Source: Pseudomonadota bacterium (GTDB lineage: Bacteria; Pseudomonadota; Gammaproteobacteria; Burkholderiales; Rhodocyclaceae). From it: a DNA stretch of 64,000 bases. Position 1 is the stretch's first letter. Each line of letters begins with the position of its first letter. The notes under the pieces were generated by a model that was given only the letters and a program-made list of their open reading frames with translations, searched no databases and was not told where the DNA came from. This document shows positions 18,222 through 31,310 of the stretch, piece after piece. The translations under genes and the position numbers were made by a program. The stretch lies in NCBI GenBank assembly GCA_029776255.1, contig JAKOTN010000097.1, positions 34,523 to 98,522 on the forward strand, written 5' to 3'.

Positions 18222-18467
18222 CTAGCTTCGGGTTTTCTCCCGTATTTCCCCTTCGATGGTCTGACCGGTGCCGACTTGCGGTGTTGGTGTCTGCGGAGGG
18301 GGGGGGTCGGCCACCTTTTCTTCGGCAGTGGCATCGCGCATGCCTTCCTTGAATCCTTTGACCGCCCCTCCCAAATCGGAGCCAAGGTTACGCAACTTTT
18401 TGGTGCCAAAAACAAGCAGAATGATGATCAAAACGATCAACCAATGCCAGATGCTGAAAGAGCCCAT
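18222..18467 (-). CDS. tatA: Sec-independent protein translocase TatA
   Basis: [43 protein letters not shown]. Confidence 0.95.
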   Translation of the reverse strand: MGSFSIWHWLIVLIIILLVFGTKKLRNLGSDLGGAVKGFKEGMRDATAEEKVADPPPPQTPTPQVGTGQTIEGEIREKTRS

Positions 18468-18539
18468 TGCAGGTCTCCATAAAATGAGAGTCGACGGGTC
18501 GCGACCAGACGGGTGCCCACACCGTTTCTCAGGACGGTG

Positions 18540-18902
18540 CTACGCGGTTGGCGCAATCCGTTTGAGCATCGGGCCGACAGGTTCCGGTCCACCCACGATG
18601 TGCGCATGTAAATGCGGCACCTCCTGATGCCCGATACGCCCGGTGTTGATGATGACCCTGAAGCCATCGGGGCTTCCCTGTTCGCTGGCCAGTCGGCTGG
18701 CGGCGGCGAGCAAGTGGCCGAGAACCGGTGCGTCGGCATCGGTGACCGTTGCCAACGATGCGATGTGGCGCTTGGGAATGATCAGGAAATGCACCGGACG
18801 CGCCGGATTGATGTCGTGGAACGCCAAAATCTCGTCGTCTTCGAAAACTTTGCGCGCCGGAATCTCGCCGCGCACAATCTTGCAAAAAAGGCAGTTTCCC
18901 AT
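18540..18902 (-). CDS. hinT: HIT family purine nucleoside phosphoramidase
   Basis: CLFCKIVRGEIPARKVFEDDEILAFHDI...HLHAHIVGG. Confidence 0.92.
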   Translation of the reverse strand: MGNCLFCKIVRGEIPARKVFEDDEILAFHDINPARPVHFLIIPKRHIASLATVTDADAPVLGHLLAAASRLASEQGSPDGFRVIINTGRIGHQEVPHLHAHIVGGPEPVGPMLKRIAPTA

Positions 18903-18905
18903 GGG

Positions 18906-19226
18906 CTATCCCTTGCGAGATTTCTTTTCGTCGACTCCGGAAATGCCTTCTCGACGACGCATTTCCTGCAACACATCCTCGATCGTCAAACCATAAAAAG
19001 CCAGCAGGACCATGGTGTGGTAGAGCACGTCGGCCGACTCCCAGACGACATGCAGGCGGTTGCCCTCTTTTCCGGCCATGATCAGTTCGGCCGTTTCCTC
19101 GCCAATCTTCTTAAGGATCGAGTCTGGCCCCTTGGCCATCAACTGTGCCGTGTAGGACGTTTCCGGGTCTGCCTTGCGGCGCGCCAACAATGTTTCAGAA
19201 ATTCGGTGCAGCATGTCCATGTTCAT
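18906..19226 (-). CDS. hisE: Phosphoribosyl-ATP pyrophosphatase
   Basis: YTAQLMAKGPDSILKKIGEETAELIMAGK; his cluster. Confidence 0.94.
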   Translation of the reverse strand: MNMDMLHRISETLLARRKADPETSYTAQLMAKGPDSILKKIGEETAELIMAGKEGNRLHVVWESADVLYHTMVLLAFYGLTIEDVLQEMRRREGISGVDEKKSRKG

Positions 19227-19627
19227 TTGCCGTAAATGTCCTTCGGGTCCTTGACTACCGGTTCGGCGGCAATCCAGGATTCTCCCCGCAGTTGGTGGAA
19301 AAAGCAGCTTTCGCGGCCCGTGTGACACGCAATGTCGCCGACCTGTTCAATTGATAGCAGCAACACATCACCGTCGCAGTCGGTGCGGATGGCGCGAACA
19401 CGTTGCATATGCCCCGACTCTTCACCTTTGCGCCACAGCCGCTGCCGCGAACGTGACCAGTATACCGCGCTGCCGCTATTGACGGTTTCCCGAAGCGATT
19501 CCCTGTTCATGTACGCGAACATCAGTACCTTGCCGCTGGCGGCATCCTGCGCTATTGCGGGCATCATACCCTGCTCGTCCCACTTCAGGGCGTCCAGCCA
19601 TGGCCGATCCGGGTCGAGGTCACTCAC
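19223..19627 (-). CDS. hisI: Phosphoribosyl-AMP cyclohydrolase
   Basis: [11 protein letters not shown]...[32 protein letters not shown]. Confidence 0.95.
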   Translation of the reverse strand: MSDLDPDRPWLDALKWDEQGMMPAIAQDAASGKVLMFAYMNRESLRETVNSGSAVYWSRSRQRLWRKGEESGHMQRVRAIRTDCDGDVLLLSIEQVGDIACHTGRESCFFHQLRGESWIAAEPVVKDPKDIYGK

Positions 19628-20385
19628 AAGCGGACCTCGATTCCCTGTTTGCGCATGTATTCCTTTGCTTCTCGCACAGTGAATTCACCGAAATGAAAAA
19701 TGCTCGCGGCCAGAACCGCATCGGCGTGCCCTGTGGAAACGCCATCGGCGAGATGCTGGAGGTTGCCGACACCACCGCTGGCAATCACGGGAATGTCAAC
19801 GGCACCGGAAATCGCACGCGTCAGCGAGAGATCGAAGCCGTTGCGCGTCCCGTCACGGTCCATGCTGGTGAGCAGTATTTCCCCCGCGCCGAGGGCTTGT
19901 ACACGGCGTGCCCACGCCACGGCGTCGATCCCGGTATTTTTCCGCCCCCCGTGGGTGAACACCTGCCAGGCATCCGGCGCCTGTTGCTTGGCGTCGATCG
20001 CCACAACGATGCACTGGTTGCCGACCTTGGCGGAGGCTTCCGCGACCAAGTCGGGATTTTCTACGGCGGCGGTATTCATGCTCACCTTGTCGGCTCCGGC
20101 ATTGAGCAAGCGACGAACGTCGGCCACCGAGCGGACGCCGCCGCCGACGGTCAGCGGGATGAATACTTGTGCGGCACAGGCTTCGACAATGTGCAGAATG
20201 ATGTCGCGCTGATCGGACGACGCCGTGATGTCCAGGAAAGTCACTTCGTCGGCTCCCTGTTCGTCGTAACGACGCGCAATTTCCACCGGATCGCCGGCGT
20301 CGCGCAGATCAACGAAATTGGTGCCTTTGACCACGCGTCCGGCAGTGACATCCAGACAGGGAATGATTCGTTTGGCTAGGCCCAA
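19624..20385 (-). CDS. hisF: Imidazole glycerol phosphate synthase subunit HisF
   Basis: [35 protein letters not shown]. Confidence 0.96.
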   Translation of the reverse strand: MGLAKRIIPCLDVTAGRVVKGTNFVDLRDAGDPVEIARRYDEQGADEVTFLDITASSDQRDIILHIVEACAAQVFIPLTVGGGVRSVADVRRLLNAGADKVSMNTAAVENPDLVAEASAKVGNQCIVVAIDAKQQAPDAWQVFTHGGRKNTGIDAVAWARRVQALGAGEILLTSMDRDGTRNGFDLSLTRAISGAVDIPVIASGGVGNLQHLADGVSTGHADAVLAASIFHFGEFTVREAKEYMRKQGIEVRL

Positions 20386-20425
20386 GGGTCGCTACCGTCG
20401 AAGACCGCCAAGACAGTCTTCGTGC

Positions 20426-21169
20426 TCAAGGTTGTTCTGCCCGGTCGGCTTCCGCCTGAGCGGAGGCGAAGTCGAGTGAGCCGTCGTAGATCGCGCGACC
20501 GGCTATGGCGGCGCTGATGCCTTCTTGTTCGACGGCGCAAAGTTGCCGAATATCTTCTATACATGACAGGCCACCACTGGCGATGACGGGAATAAGCAAC
20601 GCTTGTGCCAACTTCACCGTGGCCTGGACATTAAACCCGGTCAGCATGCCGTCGCGCCCAATATCGGTGTAAACAATCGCTTCCACACCGTAATCCTCGT
20701 ATTTTTTCGCCAGATCGATGACATCGTGTCCGGTCATTTTCGACCAGCCGTCGACCGCCACCTTGCCGTCCTTGGCATCGAGGCCGACGATAATGTGACC
20801 GGGAAACGCGCCACAGGCGTCGTGAAGAAAACCCGGATTCTTGACGGCGGCGGTACCGATGATCACATAACTGACGCCATCGTCCAGACATCGTTCGATG
20901 GTATCGAGATCGCGGATGCCGCCACCAAGCTGTATCGGGATGTCGTCGCCAACAGCCTGCACGATTTCCTTGATCGCCCGCTCGTTTTTCGGCTTGCCGG
21001 CAAAGGCTCCGTCAAGGTCGACCACGTGCAGGCGGCGAGCTCCCTGCTCCAACCAGTGCCGTGCCTGCTCGCCTGGGGAGTTGGAAAAGACCGTTACCTG
21101 GTCCATGAGCCCTTGTTTAAGACGGACACACTGTCCTTCTTTCAGGTCAATCGCTGGAATAATCAACAT
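20426..21169 (-). CDS. hisA: ProFAR isomerase HisA
   Basis: [20 protein letters not shown]. Confidence 0.96.
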   Translation of the reverse strand: MLIIPAIDLKEGQCVRLKQGLMDQVTVFSNSPGEQARHWLEQGARRLHVVDLDGAFAGKPKNERAIKEIVQAVGDDIPIQLGGGIRDLDTIERCLDDGVSYVIIGTAAVKNPGFLHDACGAFPGHIIVGLDAKDGKVAVDGWSKMTGHDVIDLAKKYEDYGVEAIVYTDIGRDGMLTGFNVQATVKLAQALLIPVIASGGLSCIEDIRQLCAVEQEGISAAIAGRAIYDGSLDFASAQAEADRAEQP

Positions 21170-21214
21170 GTTGAAAGCAGAAGAGAGGTGAGTTACGAGA
21201 ATGTCGACAGCTCG

Positions 21215-21874
21215 TCAGGGTTGCCAGCCGACGAAATTCGCCAGCATGGCGAGACCCGCCGCAGCGCTTTTCTCAGGGTGGCACTGTATGGCGAAGATAT
21301 TATCCCGCGCCACCGCACTGGTAAAGGGTAAACCATAATCGGTTGTTCCAACAACGCAAGTTTTGTCCGCAGGATCGACATGGTAGCTGTGAACAAAATA
21401 AAAACGCGACCCGTCGGTGATTCCATTCCATAGCGGATGCTTCAAGACTTGCCGCACCTCATTCCAGCCCATGTGCGGAACCTTGAGCTTGTTGCCGGCG
21501 TCGTCGTTCATCTTGTCGGCGGGAAAGCGGCGAACGTCGCCCTTGAACACGCCGAGTCCTGGCACGTTGCCTTCTTCGCTGTGTTCGAACAGCATTTGTT
21601 GGCCAATGCAAATGCCAAGAAAAGGTTTAGTGCGAGCCGCGTTCAAAACGGCTGAACGCAGGCCGCGCGCTTCGATTTCTCGCATGCAATCCGGCATTGC
21701 GCCCTGGCCCGGAAAAACGACGCGTTCAGCGGATTCCACTACCGCCGGGTCGGCAGATACCAGCACGGTGCGGCTTCCAGCAACACGCACCAACGCTTGC
21801 CAGACAGAGCGAAGATTACCCATGCCGTAGTCGATGACAACGATCGCTCCTTTGCCGGAGATTGGCGTTGTCAT
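21215..21874 (-). CDS. hisH: Imidazole glycerol phosphate synthase subunit HisH
   Basis: IVVIDYGMGNLRSV...PFLGICIGQQMLFEHSEEG. Confidence 0.96.
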   Translation of the reverse strand: MTTPISGKGAIVVIDYGMGNLRSVWQALVRVAGSRTVLVSADPAVVESAERVVFPGQGAMPDCMREIEARGLRSAVLNAARTKPFLGICIGQQMLFEHSEEGNVPGLGVFKGDVRRFPADKMNDDAGNKLKVPHMGWNEVRQVLKHPLWNGITDGSRFYFVHSYHVDPADKTCVVGTTDYGLPFTSAVARDNIFAIQCHPEKSAAAGLAMLANFVGWQP

Positions 21875-22461
21875 CAGAGAGAACCTTTGGTTGACGGAAT
21901 GCAGTTTTCCGTTCGCGCATCAAGCTCGACAGCCATGCGCAAGGCACGTCCGAAAGCCTTGAAGACGGTCTCGGCCTGATGGTGCGCGTTATCGCCGCGC
22001 AGATTGTCGATATGCAGGGTGATCTGCCCATGATTGACCAAACCCTGGAAAAATTCGCGAATCAAATCGACGTCGAAAACGCCGATCGTCGCGCGCGTGA
22101 ATTTAACGTGAAATTCCAGTCCCGGCCGGCCGGAGAGGTCGACCACCACTCGTGAAAGCGCTTCGTCCAAGGGAACATAGGCGTGTCCGTACCGCCGTAT
22201 GCCTTTCTTGTCGCCAAGGGCTTTGGCCAAGGTCTGCCCAAGGGTGATGCCGATATCTTCGACGGTGTGATGGGCATCAATGTGCAGGTCGCCATTGGCT
22301 TCGATGTCGAGGTCGATCAAGCCATGCCGTGAGATTTGCTCAAGCATGTGGTCGAGAAACGGCACTCCGGTCGCGAAACGTCCTTGACCGCTGCCGTCGA
22401 GGTTGGCGCGAACCGTAATTTGGGTTTCAAGCGTGGTTCTGGAAATTTCAGCGTGGCGCAT
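21874..22461 (-). CDS. hisB: Imidazoleglycerol-phosphate dehydratase
   Basis: [20 protein letters not shown]...[11 protein letters not shown]. Confidence 0.96.
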   Translation of the reverse strand: MRHAEISRTTLETQITVRANLDGSGQGRFATGVPFLDHMLEQISRHGLIDLDIEANGDLHIDAHHTVEDIGITLGQTLAKALGDKKGIRRYGHAYVPLDEALSRVVVDLSGRPGLEFHVKFTRATIGVFDVDLIREFFQGLVNHGQITLHIDNLRGDNAHHQAETVFKAFGRALRMAVELDARTENCIPSTKGSL

Positions 22462-22627
22462 GGCGAAATAGTTGCCGGAGACGAAGAGAGAATGTTGGCG
22501 CGACAGTTCTTACGGGACGAGCAGATTCAGGCGCCGCTACGCGACATAAACGACGCGGCTACTGCCTCGAAAGCGCATGATACCATCTCGTGCTGCGTGT
22601 ACCTTCCATTCAACCGAGTCGCCTTCG

Positions 22628-23722
22628 ATGAGTCTCTACTGGAGTTCCTTGGTCCGTCGCTTGACCCCCTATGTTCCTGGCGAGCAACCAAAGTTGACCA
22701 ATTTGGTCAAGTTGAATACGAATGAAAATCCGTATCCGCCGTCGCCGCGGGTGGTTGAGGCGATCGCGAACGAAATCGCGCAAGATGGTCAGATGTTGCG
22801 CCTGTACCCGGATCCGAACGCCGATTCGTTGAAGGATGCCGTCGCGGTGCGCCATGCGGCCGCTGGTATTGCAAGACCGCAAGTGTTTGTCGGCAACGGC
22901 TCCGACGAAGTTTTGGCACATGTTTTCGCCGCCTTGCTCAAGCACGAGTTGCCGATTCTATTTCCTGATATTACTTACAGTTTTTATCCCGTCTATTGCG
23001 GTCTTTACGGAATCGATTTCATTGCCGTGCCGGTGGACGAGAGCTTTGCGATTTGTGTAGACGATTATGATCGGCCGAATGGCGGCATCATTATCGCCAA
23101 CCCGAATGCACCCACAGGCCGTGCCTTATCGCTGGAAGCCATTGAGCGCATGCTTGCCGCCAATGACCGGTCGGTCGTGGTTGTCGACGAGGCTTATGTC
23201 GATTTCGGTGCCGAGTCAGCGGTTGCATTGGTCAATCGCTACCCCAATCTGCTCGTGGTGCACACTTTGTCGAAGTCGCGATCCTTGGCCGGTTTGCGTG
23301 TGGGTTACGCCGTGGGGCATGTCCAGCTGATCGAGGCCCTTGAGCGCGTTAAAAACAGTTTCAACTCGTATCCGCTGGATCGGCTGGCGATAGTCGGTGG
23401 CTCTGCCGCACTGGCCGACGACGAGCACTTCCACACAGTCCGGCAAGCGATCATGGCGAGTCGGGAGCAGTTGCGTAGCGCGTTGCTGGGCTTGGGTTTC
23501 GAGGTGGCGCCTTCAGCGGCCAATTTTATCTTTGTCAGGCACCCCCGGCACGATGCGGCCCAGATTGCCAGCGCTCTGCGTCAGCGCGGGATCATTGTCC
23601 GCCACTTCATGTTGCCGCGTATTGATCAGCATTTGCGGATCACGATCGGTACCGACGAGCAATGCCTAGCATTGGTTGCCGCTTTACGCCAAATTATTGA
23701 GTTGAATGTGGGGCGGCTGTAG
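22628..23722 (+). CDS. hisC: Histidinol-phosphate aminotransferase
   Basis: [29 protein letters not shown]...; divergent from hisB. Confidence 0.94.
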   Translation: MSLYWSSLVRRLTPYVPGEQPKLTNLVKLNTNENPYPPSPRVVEAIANEIAQDGQMLRLYPDPNADSLKDAVAVRHAAAGIARPQVFVGNGSDEVLAHVFAALLKHELPILFPDITYSFYPVYCGLYGIDFIAVPVDESFAICVDDYDRPNGGIIIANPNAPTGRALSLEAIERMLAANDRSVVVVDEAYVDFGAESAVALVNRYPNLLVVHTLSKSRSLAGLRVGYAVGHVQLIEALERVKNSFNSYPLDRLAIVGGSAALADDEHFHTVRQAIMASREQLRSALLGLGFEVAPSAANFIFVRHPRHDAAQIASALRQRGIIVRHFMLPRIDQHLRITIGTDEQCLALVAALRQIIELNVGRL

Positions 23723-23795
23723 TCAAATTGACAAACGCCGGTTTGATGATCGATAAAGAACTGCGACAAAGTGTGTCGCATCAAAAGCGCTAAAG

Positions 23796-23826
23796 AAAAA
23801 GGCCAACTTCGAGAAGTTGGCCTTTT
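23796..23826. terminator. Bidirectional intrinsic terminator (AAAAAGGCCAACTTC-GAG-AAGTTGGCCTTTTT)
   Basis: Perfect stem with A-tract and T-tract between converging hisC and tRNA-Pro. Confidence 0.85.
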
Positions 23827-23838
23827 TCCTTGGACTAA

Positions 23839-23915
23839 TGGTCGGGGCGCCGGGATTCGAACTCGGGACCCCTTGCACCCCATGCAAGTGCGCTACCAGG
23901 CTGCGCCACGCCCCG
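23839..23915 (-). tRNA. tRNA-Pro(GGG)
   Basis: Minus strand CGGGGCGTGGCGCAGCCTGGTAGCGCACTTGCATGGGGTGCAAGGGGTCCCGAGTTCGAATCCCGGCGCCCCGA+CCA; cloverleaf folds, anticodon loop ATGGGGT gives GGG; encoded CCA. Confidence 0.95.
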
Positions 23916-23951
23916 ACAACCCGGCGAGTATAGCCGAAAAGCGATGCAATC

Positions 23952-24326
23952 TCAAACACGCAACATTTCGACGATTCCCAGCAACTCGGTTCGCAACATT
24001 TCCGGCGTCATCGCGGCTTCGGGAGCTACGTTGTCGGCTTCAATGTCCTCAAGACGGTTGCGAGCACCGCTGATCGTGAAGCCCTGGCTGTATAGCAGCT
24101 CTCGGATGCGACGAACCAGCAATACCTCATGATGTTGATAGTAACGGCGATTGCCACGTCTTTTGACGGGTTTGAGCTGGGAAAACTCTTGTTCCCAATA
24201 GCGCAGGACATGTGGTTTGACGCCGCATAGCTCGCTCACCTCGCCAATCGTGAAATAGCGCTTGGCGGGGATTGCCGGTAATGGCCCGTTGCCGATCTCT
24301 TTAGGATTGGCTTCCATCGTAAGCAT
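23952..24326 (-). CDS. MerR family transcriptional regulator
   Basis: [42 protein letters not shown]; downstream of ihfA. Confidence 0.92.
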   Translation of the reverse strand: MLTMEANPKEIGNGPLPAIPAKRYFTIGEVSELCGVKPHVLRYWEQEFSQLKPVKRRGNRRYYQHHEVLLVRRIRELLYSQGFTISGARNRLEDIEADNVAPEAAMTPEMLRTELLGIVEMLRV

Positions 24327-24603
24327 GCTCCACCTCGGCCTTCAGTTTTTGGCTGGCATGAAAAGTAACGACTCGTCGCGCCGTGATCGGGATTTCTTCA
24401 CCGGTCTTGGGATTGCGCCCCGGCCGTTGTGGTTTGTCCCGCAACTGAAAATTGCCGAAGCCAGAGAGTTTCACGCCGTCGCCTCGTTCGAGCGCGTTGC
24501 GAATTTCCTCAAAAAAAGCCTCGACCATGTCCTTGGCTTCACGTTTATTAAGGCCGACTTTTTCGAACAGTAAATCCGCCAGTTCTGCTTTGGTAAGCGT
24601 CAT
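24301..24603 (-). CDS. ihfA: Integration host factor alpha subunit
   Basis: [73 protein letters not shown]. Confidence 0.95.
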   Translation of the reverse strand: MTLTKAELADLLFEKVGLNKREAKDMVEAFFEEIRNALERGDGVKLSGFGNFQLRDKPQRPGRNPKTGEEIPITARRVVTFHASQKLKAEVEHAYDGSQS

Positions 24604-24614
24604 TCCTTTCCCTC

Positions 24615-26990
24615 TCAGACGCGAAGCTGCGCCGCGAATGTCTCTTGCAGGTACGTCACCAGCGTTTGCATGGCGCTATTGACGTCGGCTTCGAGCAACG
24701 TTTTTTGAGTATCTTGCATCACTATACGGAAGGCAAGGCTTTTCTTGCCCGCTTCGACGCCGCGTCCGGCATAAACGTCGAAGAGGCTAATTTCACGGAC
24801 AATTGCTGGTTTGTTGCTGGTTAGGCCGGAGACAAGTGTCTGCAATTCCAGTTCTTGGCTGACCATGATCGCCAGGTCTCGGGTAACGGATGGCTGTCGC
24901 GATATTTCTCTGTATTGCGGCACGAAAGCGTTTAATACCGCGGAAAGATCAAGCTCAAAAAGCACCGCTGGTAACGGCAGTTCGTATTTTTGCAACCATT
25001 TTGGATGCAATTCGCCAATAAAACCAATGACCTGGCTGTTTATCGACACCGTTGCGCTGCGGCCGGGGTGTAAGGCCGGGTGAGCGGCCTTTTCGAAGGT
25101 GGCCGATAACGGGGCTAACAGACGTTCAAGGTCGCTCTTGACATCAAAAAAATCGACATTACGCGTCTGGATGGCCCACTGTTCGGGAAGGGCCGAACCG
25201 TAAGCCAAGGCTGCCAGTTTCCACGGTTGGTGAAAACCCTCCACCGGCGAACCTTTCGGATCGCGACGAAAACAGCGACCCGTCTCAAAAACGCGCAAGC
25301 GTGTCTGACGACGCTTTAAATTTGTCGCCACGTTGGCGACGAGTCCGCCGATCAGGGTGGATCGCATGACGCTTAACTGGCTGGCGATCGGATTGACCAG
25401 ACGGATTGGTTGGCGGTTGCCAGCGAAATCGCTTTCCCAGTTGTCTTCGACGAACGCAAAGTTGATGACTTCCTGATAGCCACTGTCGGCGAGAATTTGC
25501 CGCACTCGTTGCAAGGGCCGTGCCGTTTCCGTTTGCGGCAGCATGGCCAGTGTCGCTTGCGGTACCGAGGAGGGAATGTTTTGATAACCATGCAGGCGCG
25601 CAATTTCCTCAATCAAATCCTCTTCGATCTCGAGGTCGAATCGATAAGTTGGTGGGCTGATAAGAAAATCGCCGCCATCGCGGCTGAATGGCAGACCGAG
25701 ACGAGAAAAAAAATCGCCAATTCGCTCGTTGGTGAGAGGTATGCCGAGAATTTTGGCCGCGCGCGCCGGGCGCAGGCGAACGGTCGGTCGTGCCGGGAGT
25801 GTCGCCAACGCCTCGCAAAGCGGACCGGCCTGCCCACCACAAATATGAAGGACGAGGCCCGTCGCGCGCTCAAGGGCGCGTCGAGTGCCGCCAAAATCGA
25901 CACCGCGCTCGAAACGGTGCGACGCATCCGATCCGAAGCCGTAGCGACGCGCGCGACCGGCGATTGCCGTTGGCGTGAAAAAAGCGGATTCGAGAAATAC
26001 CTCGGAGGTGTCCAGAGTAATGCCGCTTTCCTCGCCTCCCATTATGCCGGCCATCGCCACCGGGCCGTGATCGTCGGCGATCAGCAGCACATCGCCTTGC
26101 ATTTCAAACGTTTGCTCGTTGAGCAGCATGATTTTTTCGGCTGGACGCGCCATGCGGGCATGGATCGCACCGTTTAGTCGCGTGTTGTCGAAGGCGTGCA
26201 GCGGCTGACCAAGTTCGAGCATGACATAGTTGGTGATGTCGACCAGGGCGGAGATCGGCCGCAGGCCACTACGCTCCAGACGACGGCGCATCCAGACAGG
26301 TGTTTCGGCGCGCGCGTTCACGCCGGCAATGACCCGGCCACAATATCGCGGGCACGCTTGTGGCGCATCGAGAACAATCGCTCGTTGTGCTTGAATGGTC
26401 GGCTCGATAGTTTTAACGTCGATATAGCGGGCCGGCGTATCGGTCAAGGCGGAGACTTCGCGGGCGACACCCTCAAGTGATAGGCAGTCGGCCCGGTTCG
26501 GGGTTAGTTTGAGCGTCAGCAATCGATCGTCAAGGTCAAGATGACGACGGATGTCCTCGCCTACCGGCGCATCCGCGGCGAGAACGAGGAGGCCGTCGGC
26601 ATCGGCCGCTAGCCCCAGTTCTTTAGCGGAACACAGCATGCCGGACGAAGTGACGCCGCGAACCTTGGCCACTTTGATGGTGAATCCCCCCGGCAGTACG
26701 GCACCGGGTAGTGCGCAGGGGACTTTGACGCCAATGGCGGCGTTGGGCGCACCGCAAACGATTTGCGCCAACTCGCCAGAACCGGTGTCGACGCGGCAAA
26801 CGTTGAGGCGGTCCGCGTCGGGGTGCTTTTCAAGTTCTACGATCCGTGCGACAACGACCTGTCCAAATGATGGGGCAACGGTCTCCTCGGTCTCCACTTC
26901 GAGGCCAGCCATGGTCAATAAATGGGTGAACTCGGCACCCGCGCATACGGGATCGACGAAGCTGCGAAGCCAGGATTCAGAGAATTTCAT
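24615..26990 (-). CDS. pheT: Phenylalanyl-tRNA synthetase beta subunit
   Basis: [14 protein letters not shown]...; 791 aa; after pheS. Confidence 0.96.
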   Translation of the reverse strand: MKFSESWLRSFVDPVCAGAEFTHLLTMAGLEVETEETVAPSFGQVVVARIVELEKHPDADRLNVCRVDTGSGELAQIVCGAPNAAIGVKVPCALPGAVLPGGFTIKVAKVRGVTSSGMLCSAKELGLAADADGLLVLAADAPVGEDIRRHLDLDDRLLTLKLTPNRADCLSLEGVAREVSALTDTPARYIDVKTIEPTIQAQRAIVLDAPQACPRYCGRVIAGVNARAETPVWMRRRLERSGLRPISALVDITNYVMLELGQPLHAFDNTRLNGAIHARMARPAEKIMLLNEQTFEMQGDVLLIADDHGPVAMAGIMGGEESGITLDTSEVFLESAFFTPTAIAGRARRYGFGSDASHRFERGVDFGGTRRALERATGLVLHICGGQAGPLCEALATLPARPTVRLRPARAAKILGIPLTNERIGDFFSRLGLPFSRDGGDFLISPPTYRFDLEIEEDLIEEIARLHGYQNIPSSVPQATLAMLPQTETARPLQRVRQILADSGYQEVINFAFVEDNWESDFAGNRQPIRLVNPIASQLSVMRSTLIGGLVANVATNLKRRQTRLRVFETGRCFRRDPKGSPVEGFHQPWKLAALAYGSALPEQWAIQTRNVDFFDVKSDLERLLAPLSATFEKAAHPALHPGRSATVSINSQVIGFIGELHPKWLQKYELPLPAVLFELDLSAVLNAFVPQYREISRQPSVTRDLAIMVSQELELQTLVSGLTSNKPAIVREISLFDVYAGRGVEAGKKSLAFRIVMQDTQKTLLEADVNSAMQTLVTYLQETFAAQLRV

Positions 26991-27017
26991 GACTGCTCAA
27001 TGTTTTGGAGTGGGCTT

Positions 27018-28067
<1,050 letters not shown>

Positions 28068-28072
28068 TCACC

Positions 28073-28097
28073 GAAAAAAAGGAGGCGCTCGCCTCCT
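28073..28097 (-). terminator. Intrinsic terminator/attenuator between rplT and pheS (AAAGGAGGC-GAGC-GCCTCCTTTTTTT)
   Basis: Minus-strand hairpin plus T7 lying just upstream of the pheS ATG. Confidence 0.8.
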
Positions 28098-28116
28098 TTC
28101 TTGATACGCGCCGAGA

Positions 28117-28476
28117 TCAGGCTTCCAGTTTGGCCTTGGCTTGCCCTGCTAGAGCTGCGAAGGCGGGTTTGTCGAAAACGGCCAGATCGGCCAGCACCTT
28201 ACGGTCTATTTCGATCTGCGCTTTCTTCAAACCGTTCATGAACGTGCTGTATTTCATGCCGAGTTCACGGGCAGCCGCATTGATTCGGGCGATCCAGAGA
28301 CTACGGAACTGTCGTTTTCTTTGACGCCTGTCGCGATAGGCATATTGCCCGGCTTTCATTACGGCCTGTTTGGCAACGCGGTAAACGTTGTTGCGGCGAC
28401 CGCGGTAGCCCTTGGCCAGGGCGAGAATTTTTTTGTGGCGCGCGTGTGCGGTTACTCCACGTTTTACTCGGGGCAT
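28117..28476 (-). CDS. rplT: 50S ribosomal protein L20
   Basis: [39 protein letters not shown]. Confidence 0.97.
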   Translation of the reverse strand: MPRVKRGVTAHARHKKILALAKGYRGRRNNVYRVAKQAVMKAGQYAYRDRRQRKRQFRSLWIARINAAARELGMKYSTFMNGLKKAQIEIDRKVLADLAVFDKPAFAALAGQAKAKLEA

Positions 28477-28487
28477 CTTCTATCTCC

Positions 28488-28685
28488 TCAGGCGTAGGGC
28501 AACATCGAACGAACCATGGCCTTGTCGGCGTCATGCACAGCGGTCATGCCGCGCAATTGACGCTTGGTTTTGGTGTCCTTCTTGGTCAGGATGTGTCGCT
28601 TGAACGCGTGCGAGCGCTTGATGCGGCCGCTGGGGCTGATCTTGAAGCGTTTTTTCGCTCCAGTCTTGGTCTTCATTTTGGGCAT
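28488..28685 (-). CDS. rpmI: 50S ribosomal protein L35
   Basis: [36 protein letters not shown]. Confidence 0.97.
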   Translation of the reverse strand: MPKMKTKTGAKKRFKISPSGRIKRSHAFKRHILTKKDTKTKRQLRGMTAVHDADKAMVRSMLPYA

Positions 28686-28798
28686 TGAATGCTCCTGTTT
28701 TAGCATGTTGCCAGGTGTCTCCCGACGGGAGTTCTTCAAACCCGACATCACTTGTCTTTTCCACTTACAACAAACAACCGGGGAAATGTAATTTCCGA

Positions 28799-29320
28799 CT
28801 ACTTTTTCTTGCTTGGCGTTAGCACCATCACCATTTGCCGGCCTTCCATTTTCGGCATCTGCTCGACAACGGCCAACTCCTGTAAGTCACTCCTTATCCG
28901 CTCGATCTGGCGCATACCGATGTCTTGATGGGCCATTTCCCGACCGCGAAATCGCAAAGTCACTTTAACTTTGTCGTCTTCTTCGAGAAAGCGCGTCATA
29001 TTACGCAACTTAATCTGATAGTCGTTTTCATCGGTACCGGGACGTAGCTTGACTTCCTTGACCTGCACTTGTTTTTGTTTGAGTTTTTGTTCGTGCTGTC
29101 TTTTTTGTTCCTGGTACTTGAATTTCCCAAAGTCGACGATTCGACAGACCGGGGGCTGCGCCATTGGGGCGATTTCAACTAAATCGACTCCCGCTTCCTC
29201 TGCCAGCGCCAACGCGGCCCTGACGTTCATGACACCCAACTGTTCGCCGTCCAAACCGACCAAACGGACTTCCGGTGCGTTTATCTCTTCGTTAACGCGT
29301 TGCGCCTTTTGCAGTGCGAT
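28799..29320 (-). CDS. infC: Translation initiation factor IF-3, predicted ATC start
   Basis: Frame extends upstream of the ORF-track start to ATC GCA CTG CAA AAG GCG CAA CGC GTT AAC GAA GAG ATA AAC (…[23 protein letters not shown]), with SD AAGGAGCGGAGCC-ATC. Confidence 0.9.
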   Translation of the reverse strand: MALQKAQRVNEEINAPEVRLVGLDGEQLGVMNVRAALALAEEAGVDLVEIAPMAQPPVCRIVDFGKFKYQEQKRQHEQKLKQKQVQVKEVKLRPGTDENDYQIKLRNMTRFLEEDDKVKVTLRFRGREMAHQDIGMRQIERIRSDLQELAVVEQMPKMEGRQMVMVLTPSKKK

Positions 29321-29347
29321 GGCTCCGCTCCTTGTTCCAACAGATAA

Positions 29348-31264
29348 TCAAGCCGTGCCGCCTCGCGCCTCGATTTCATCAAGCAGTCGTTTGGTTAATG
29401 CCGTGACCGACATCTGCCCCAAATCTCCCCCGCCACGCGTGCGCACGGTCACCAAGTTTGCCGCCATTTCCTTGTCGCCAACGACGATTTGGTAAGGCAG
29501 CTTGTTCAGGCTATGTTCCCGTATTTTATAGGTAATTTTTTCATTGCGCAAATCGGAGTCGATTCGCAGGCCCGCTGCGCGCAATGTGCTTGCGACGTGC
29601 TTGGCGTAGGCGGCTTGCTTTTCCGAGATGTTGATCACCACAGCCTGTATCGGCGACAGCCACAATGGCATGGCACCGGCATGGTTTTCAATCAATATGC
29701 CAATAAAGCGTTCCAGCGAGCCCAGAATCGCCCGGTGCAACATCACAGGAACATGACGCTCGTTGTCTTCGCCGGCGTAGTGTGCGTCGAGACGTTCCGG
29801 TAGTGCAAAATCGAGTTGTAGCGTGCCGCACTGCCAGACCCGCCCAAGGCAATCCTTCAGCGAAAATTCGATTTTAGGGCCGTAGAAGGCACCCTCACCA
29901 GGTTGCAAATCATAGCTCAAATCTTTTGTCGCCAATGCTTCGGCCAGGGCAGCTTCCGCACGGTCCCATGCCGCATCGGAGCCGATTCGTTTCGCGGGAC
30001 GCGTCGACAACTTGACGATGATGTCTTTGAACCCGAAATCGGCGTAAACCTGTTGCAATAGATCGATGAAAGCGGCCGTTTCCGGCAGCACCTGCTCCTC
30101 GGTGCAGAAGATGTGCGCGTCGTCCTGTACGAAAGCGCGGACCCGCATGATGCCGTGCAAAGCACCGGACGGCTCGTTGCGATGGCAGGAGCCGAACTCC
30201 GCCAAGCGCATTGGTAAATCACGATAGCTACGTAAGCCCTGGTTGAAAATCTGAATATGACCGGGGCAGTTCATCGGCTTGATTGCGTAGTCACGGTTTT
30301 CCGAGGCGGTAGTGAACATGCTCTCGGCGTAGTTTTGCCAGTGTCCGGAACGCTCCCACAATGTCCGATCCATGATGCTTGGCGTTTTCACTTCGCTGTA
30401 GCCGTGCCGACTCAGGACGCGGCGCATATATTGTTCGATCTCTTGCCAAATCGTCCAGCCTTTTGCATGCCAGAACACCATGCCCGGGGCTTCGTCTTGC
30501 AGATGAAAAAGGTCCAGCTGTCGCCCCAATTTGCGGTGGTCGCGTTTCTCCGCTTCTTCCAGCATGTGCAGATACGCGTCTTGGTCTTCCCTGCGAGACC
30601 ACGCGGTGCCGTAGATCCGCTGCAACTGTTCATTACGGTGGTCGCCACGCCAGTAGGCGCCTGCCAGTTTCATCAGTTTGAAAACTTTAATTTTCCCGGT
30701 CGAAGGAACGTGCGGGCCGCGACAGAGGTCGACAAAGTTGCCTTCTCGATACAGAGATACCTCTTCTCCAGGTGGGATTGCATTGATCAACTCGGCTTTG
30801 TAGTGCTCACCAACGGAGTTGAAATAGGCAATCGCTTCGTCGCGTTGCCATATTTCACGTACGACCGGGAAATCCTGCCGCGCAAGTTCCACCATGCGTT
30901 TTTCGATGGCGGCCAGATCTTCAAGCGAGAATGGGCGTTCGTAAGCGAAGTCGTAGTAAAAGCCGTTTTCGATCACCGGGCCGATCGTTACCTGCGCTGT
31001 CGGAAAAAGCTCTTTGACGGCGTAAGCCATTAGGTGTGCCGCAGAGTGGCGAATCACGTCCAGCCCTTCGCGATCCTTACCGGTGACGATGTCGAGCTTC
31101 ACGTCGTTGTCGATACGGTAAGAGGTGTCGACCAGATGCCCGTCAACTTTACCCGCCAAGGCCACCCGCGCTAAACCCGGGCCGATATCGTTGGCGATAT
31201 CGGCAACCGTGACTGGATCCGCGTAAACCTTCTGAGAACCATCGGGTAGCGTGATGACCGGCAT
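29348..31264 (-). CDS. thrS: Threonyl-tRNA synthetase
   Basis: [42 protein letters not shown]; upstream of infC. Confidence 0.96.
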   Translation of the reverse strand: MPVITLPDGSQKVYADPVTVADIANDIGPGLARVALAGKVDGHLVDTSYRIDNDVKLDIVTGKDREGLDVIRHSAAHLMAYAVKELFPTAQVTIGPVIENGFYYDFAYERPFSLEDLAAIEKRMVELARQDFPVVREIWQRDEAIAYFNSVGEHYKAELINAIPPGEEVSLYREGNFVDLCRGPHVPSTGKIKVFKLMKLAGAYWRGDHRNEQLQRIYGTAWSRREDQDAYLHMLEEAEKRDHRKLGRQLDLFHLQDEAPGMVFWHAKGWTIWQEIEQYMRRVLSRHGYSEVKTPSIMDRTLWERSGHWQNYAESMFTTASENRDYAIKPMNCPGHIQIFNQGLRSYRDLPMRLAEFGSCHRNEPSGALHGIMRVRAFVQDDAHIFCTEEQVLPETAAFIDLLQQVYADFGFKDIIVKLSTRPAKRIGSDAAWDRAEAALAEALATKDLSYDLQPGEGAFYGPKIEFSLKDCLGRVWQCGTLQLDFALPERLDAHYAGEDNERHVPVMLHRAILGSLERFIGILIENHAGAMPLWLSPIQAVVINISEKQAAYAKHVASTLRAAGLRIDSDLRNEKITYKIREHSLNKLPYQIVVGDKEMAANLVTVRTRGGGDLGQMSVTALTKRLLDEIEARGGTA

Positions 31265-31285
31265 GTTGCAATCCCAGCAAAAATG

Positions 31286-31310
31286 AAAAAGCCAGAGGCC
31301 TGCTCTGGCT
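31286..31310 (-). terminator. Intrinsic terminator/attenuator in thrS leader (AGCCAGAG-CAGGC-CTCTGGCTTTTT)
   Basis: Stem-loop plus T5 on the minus strand ~22 nt before the thrS start. Confidence 0.75.

Noticed and set aside
20399-20422. 7-bp inverted repeat CGAAGAC...GTCTTCG between hisF and hisA
   Set aside because: Short stem with a 10-nt loop and no T-tract; probably chance.
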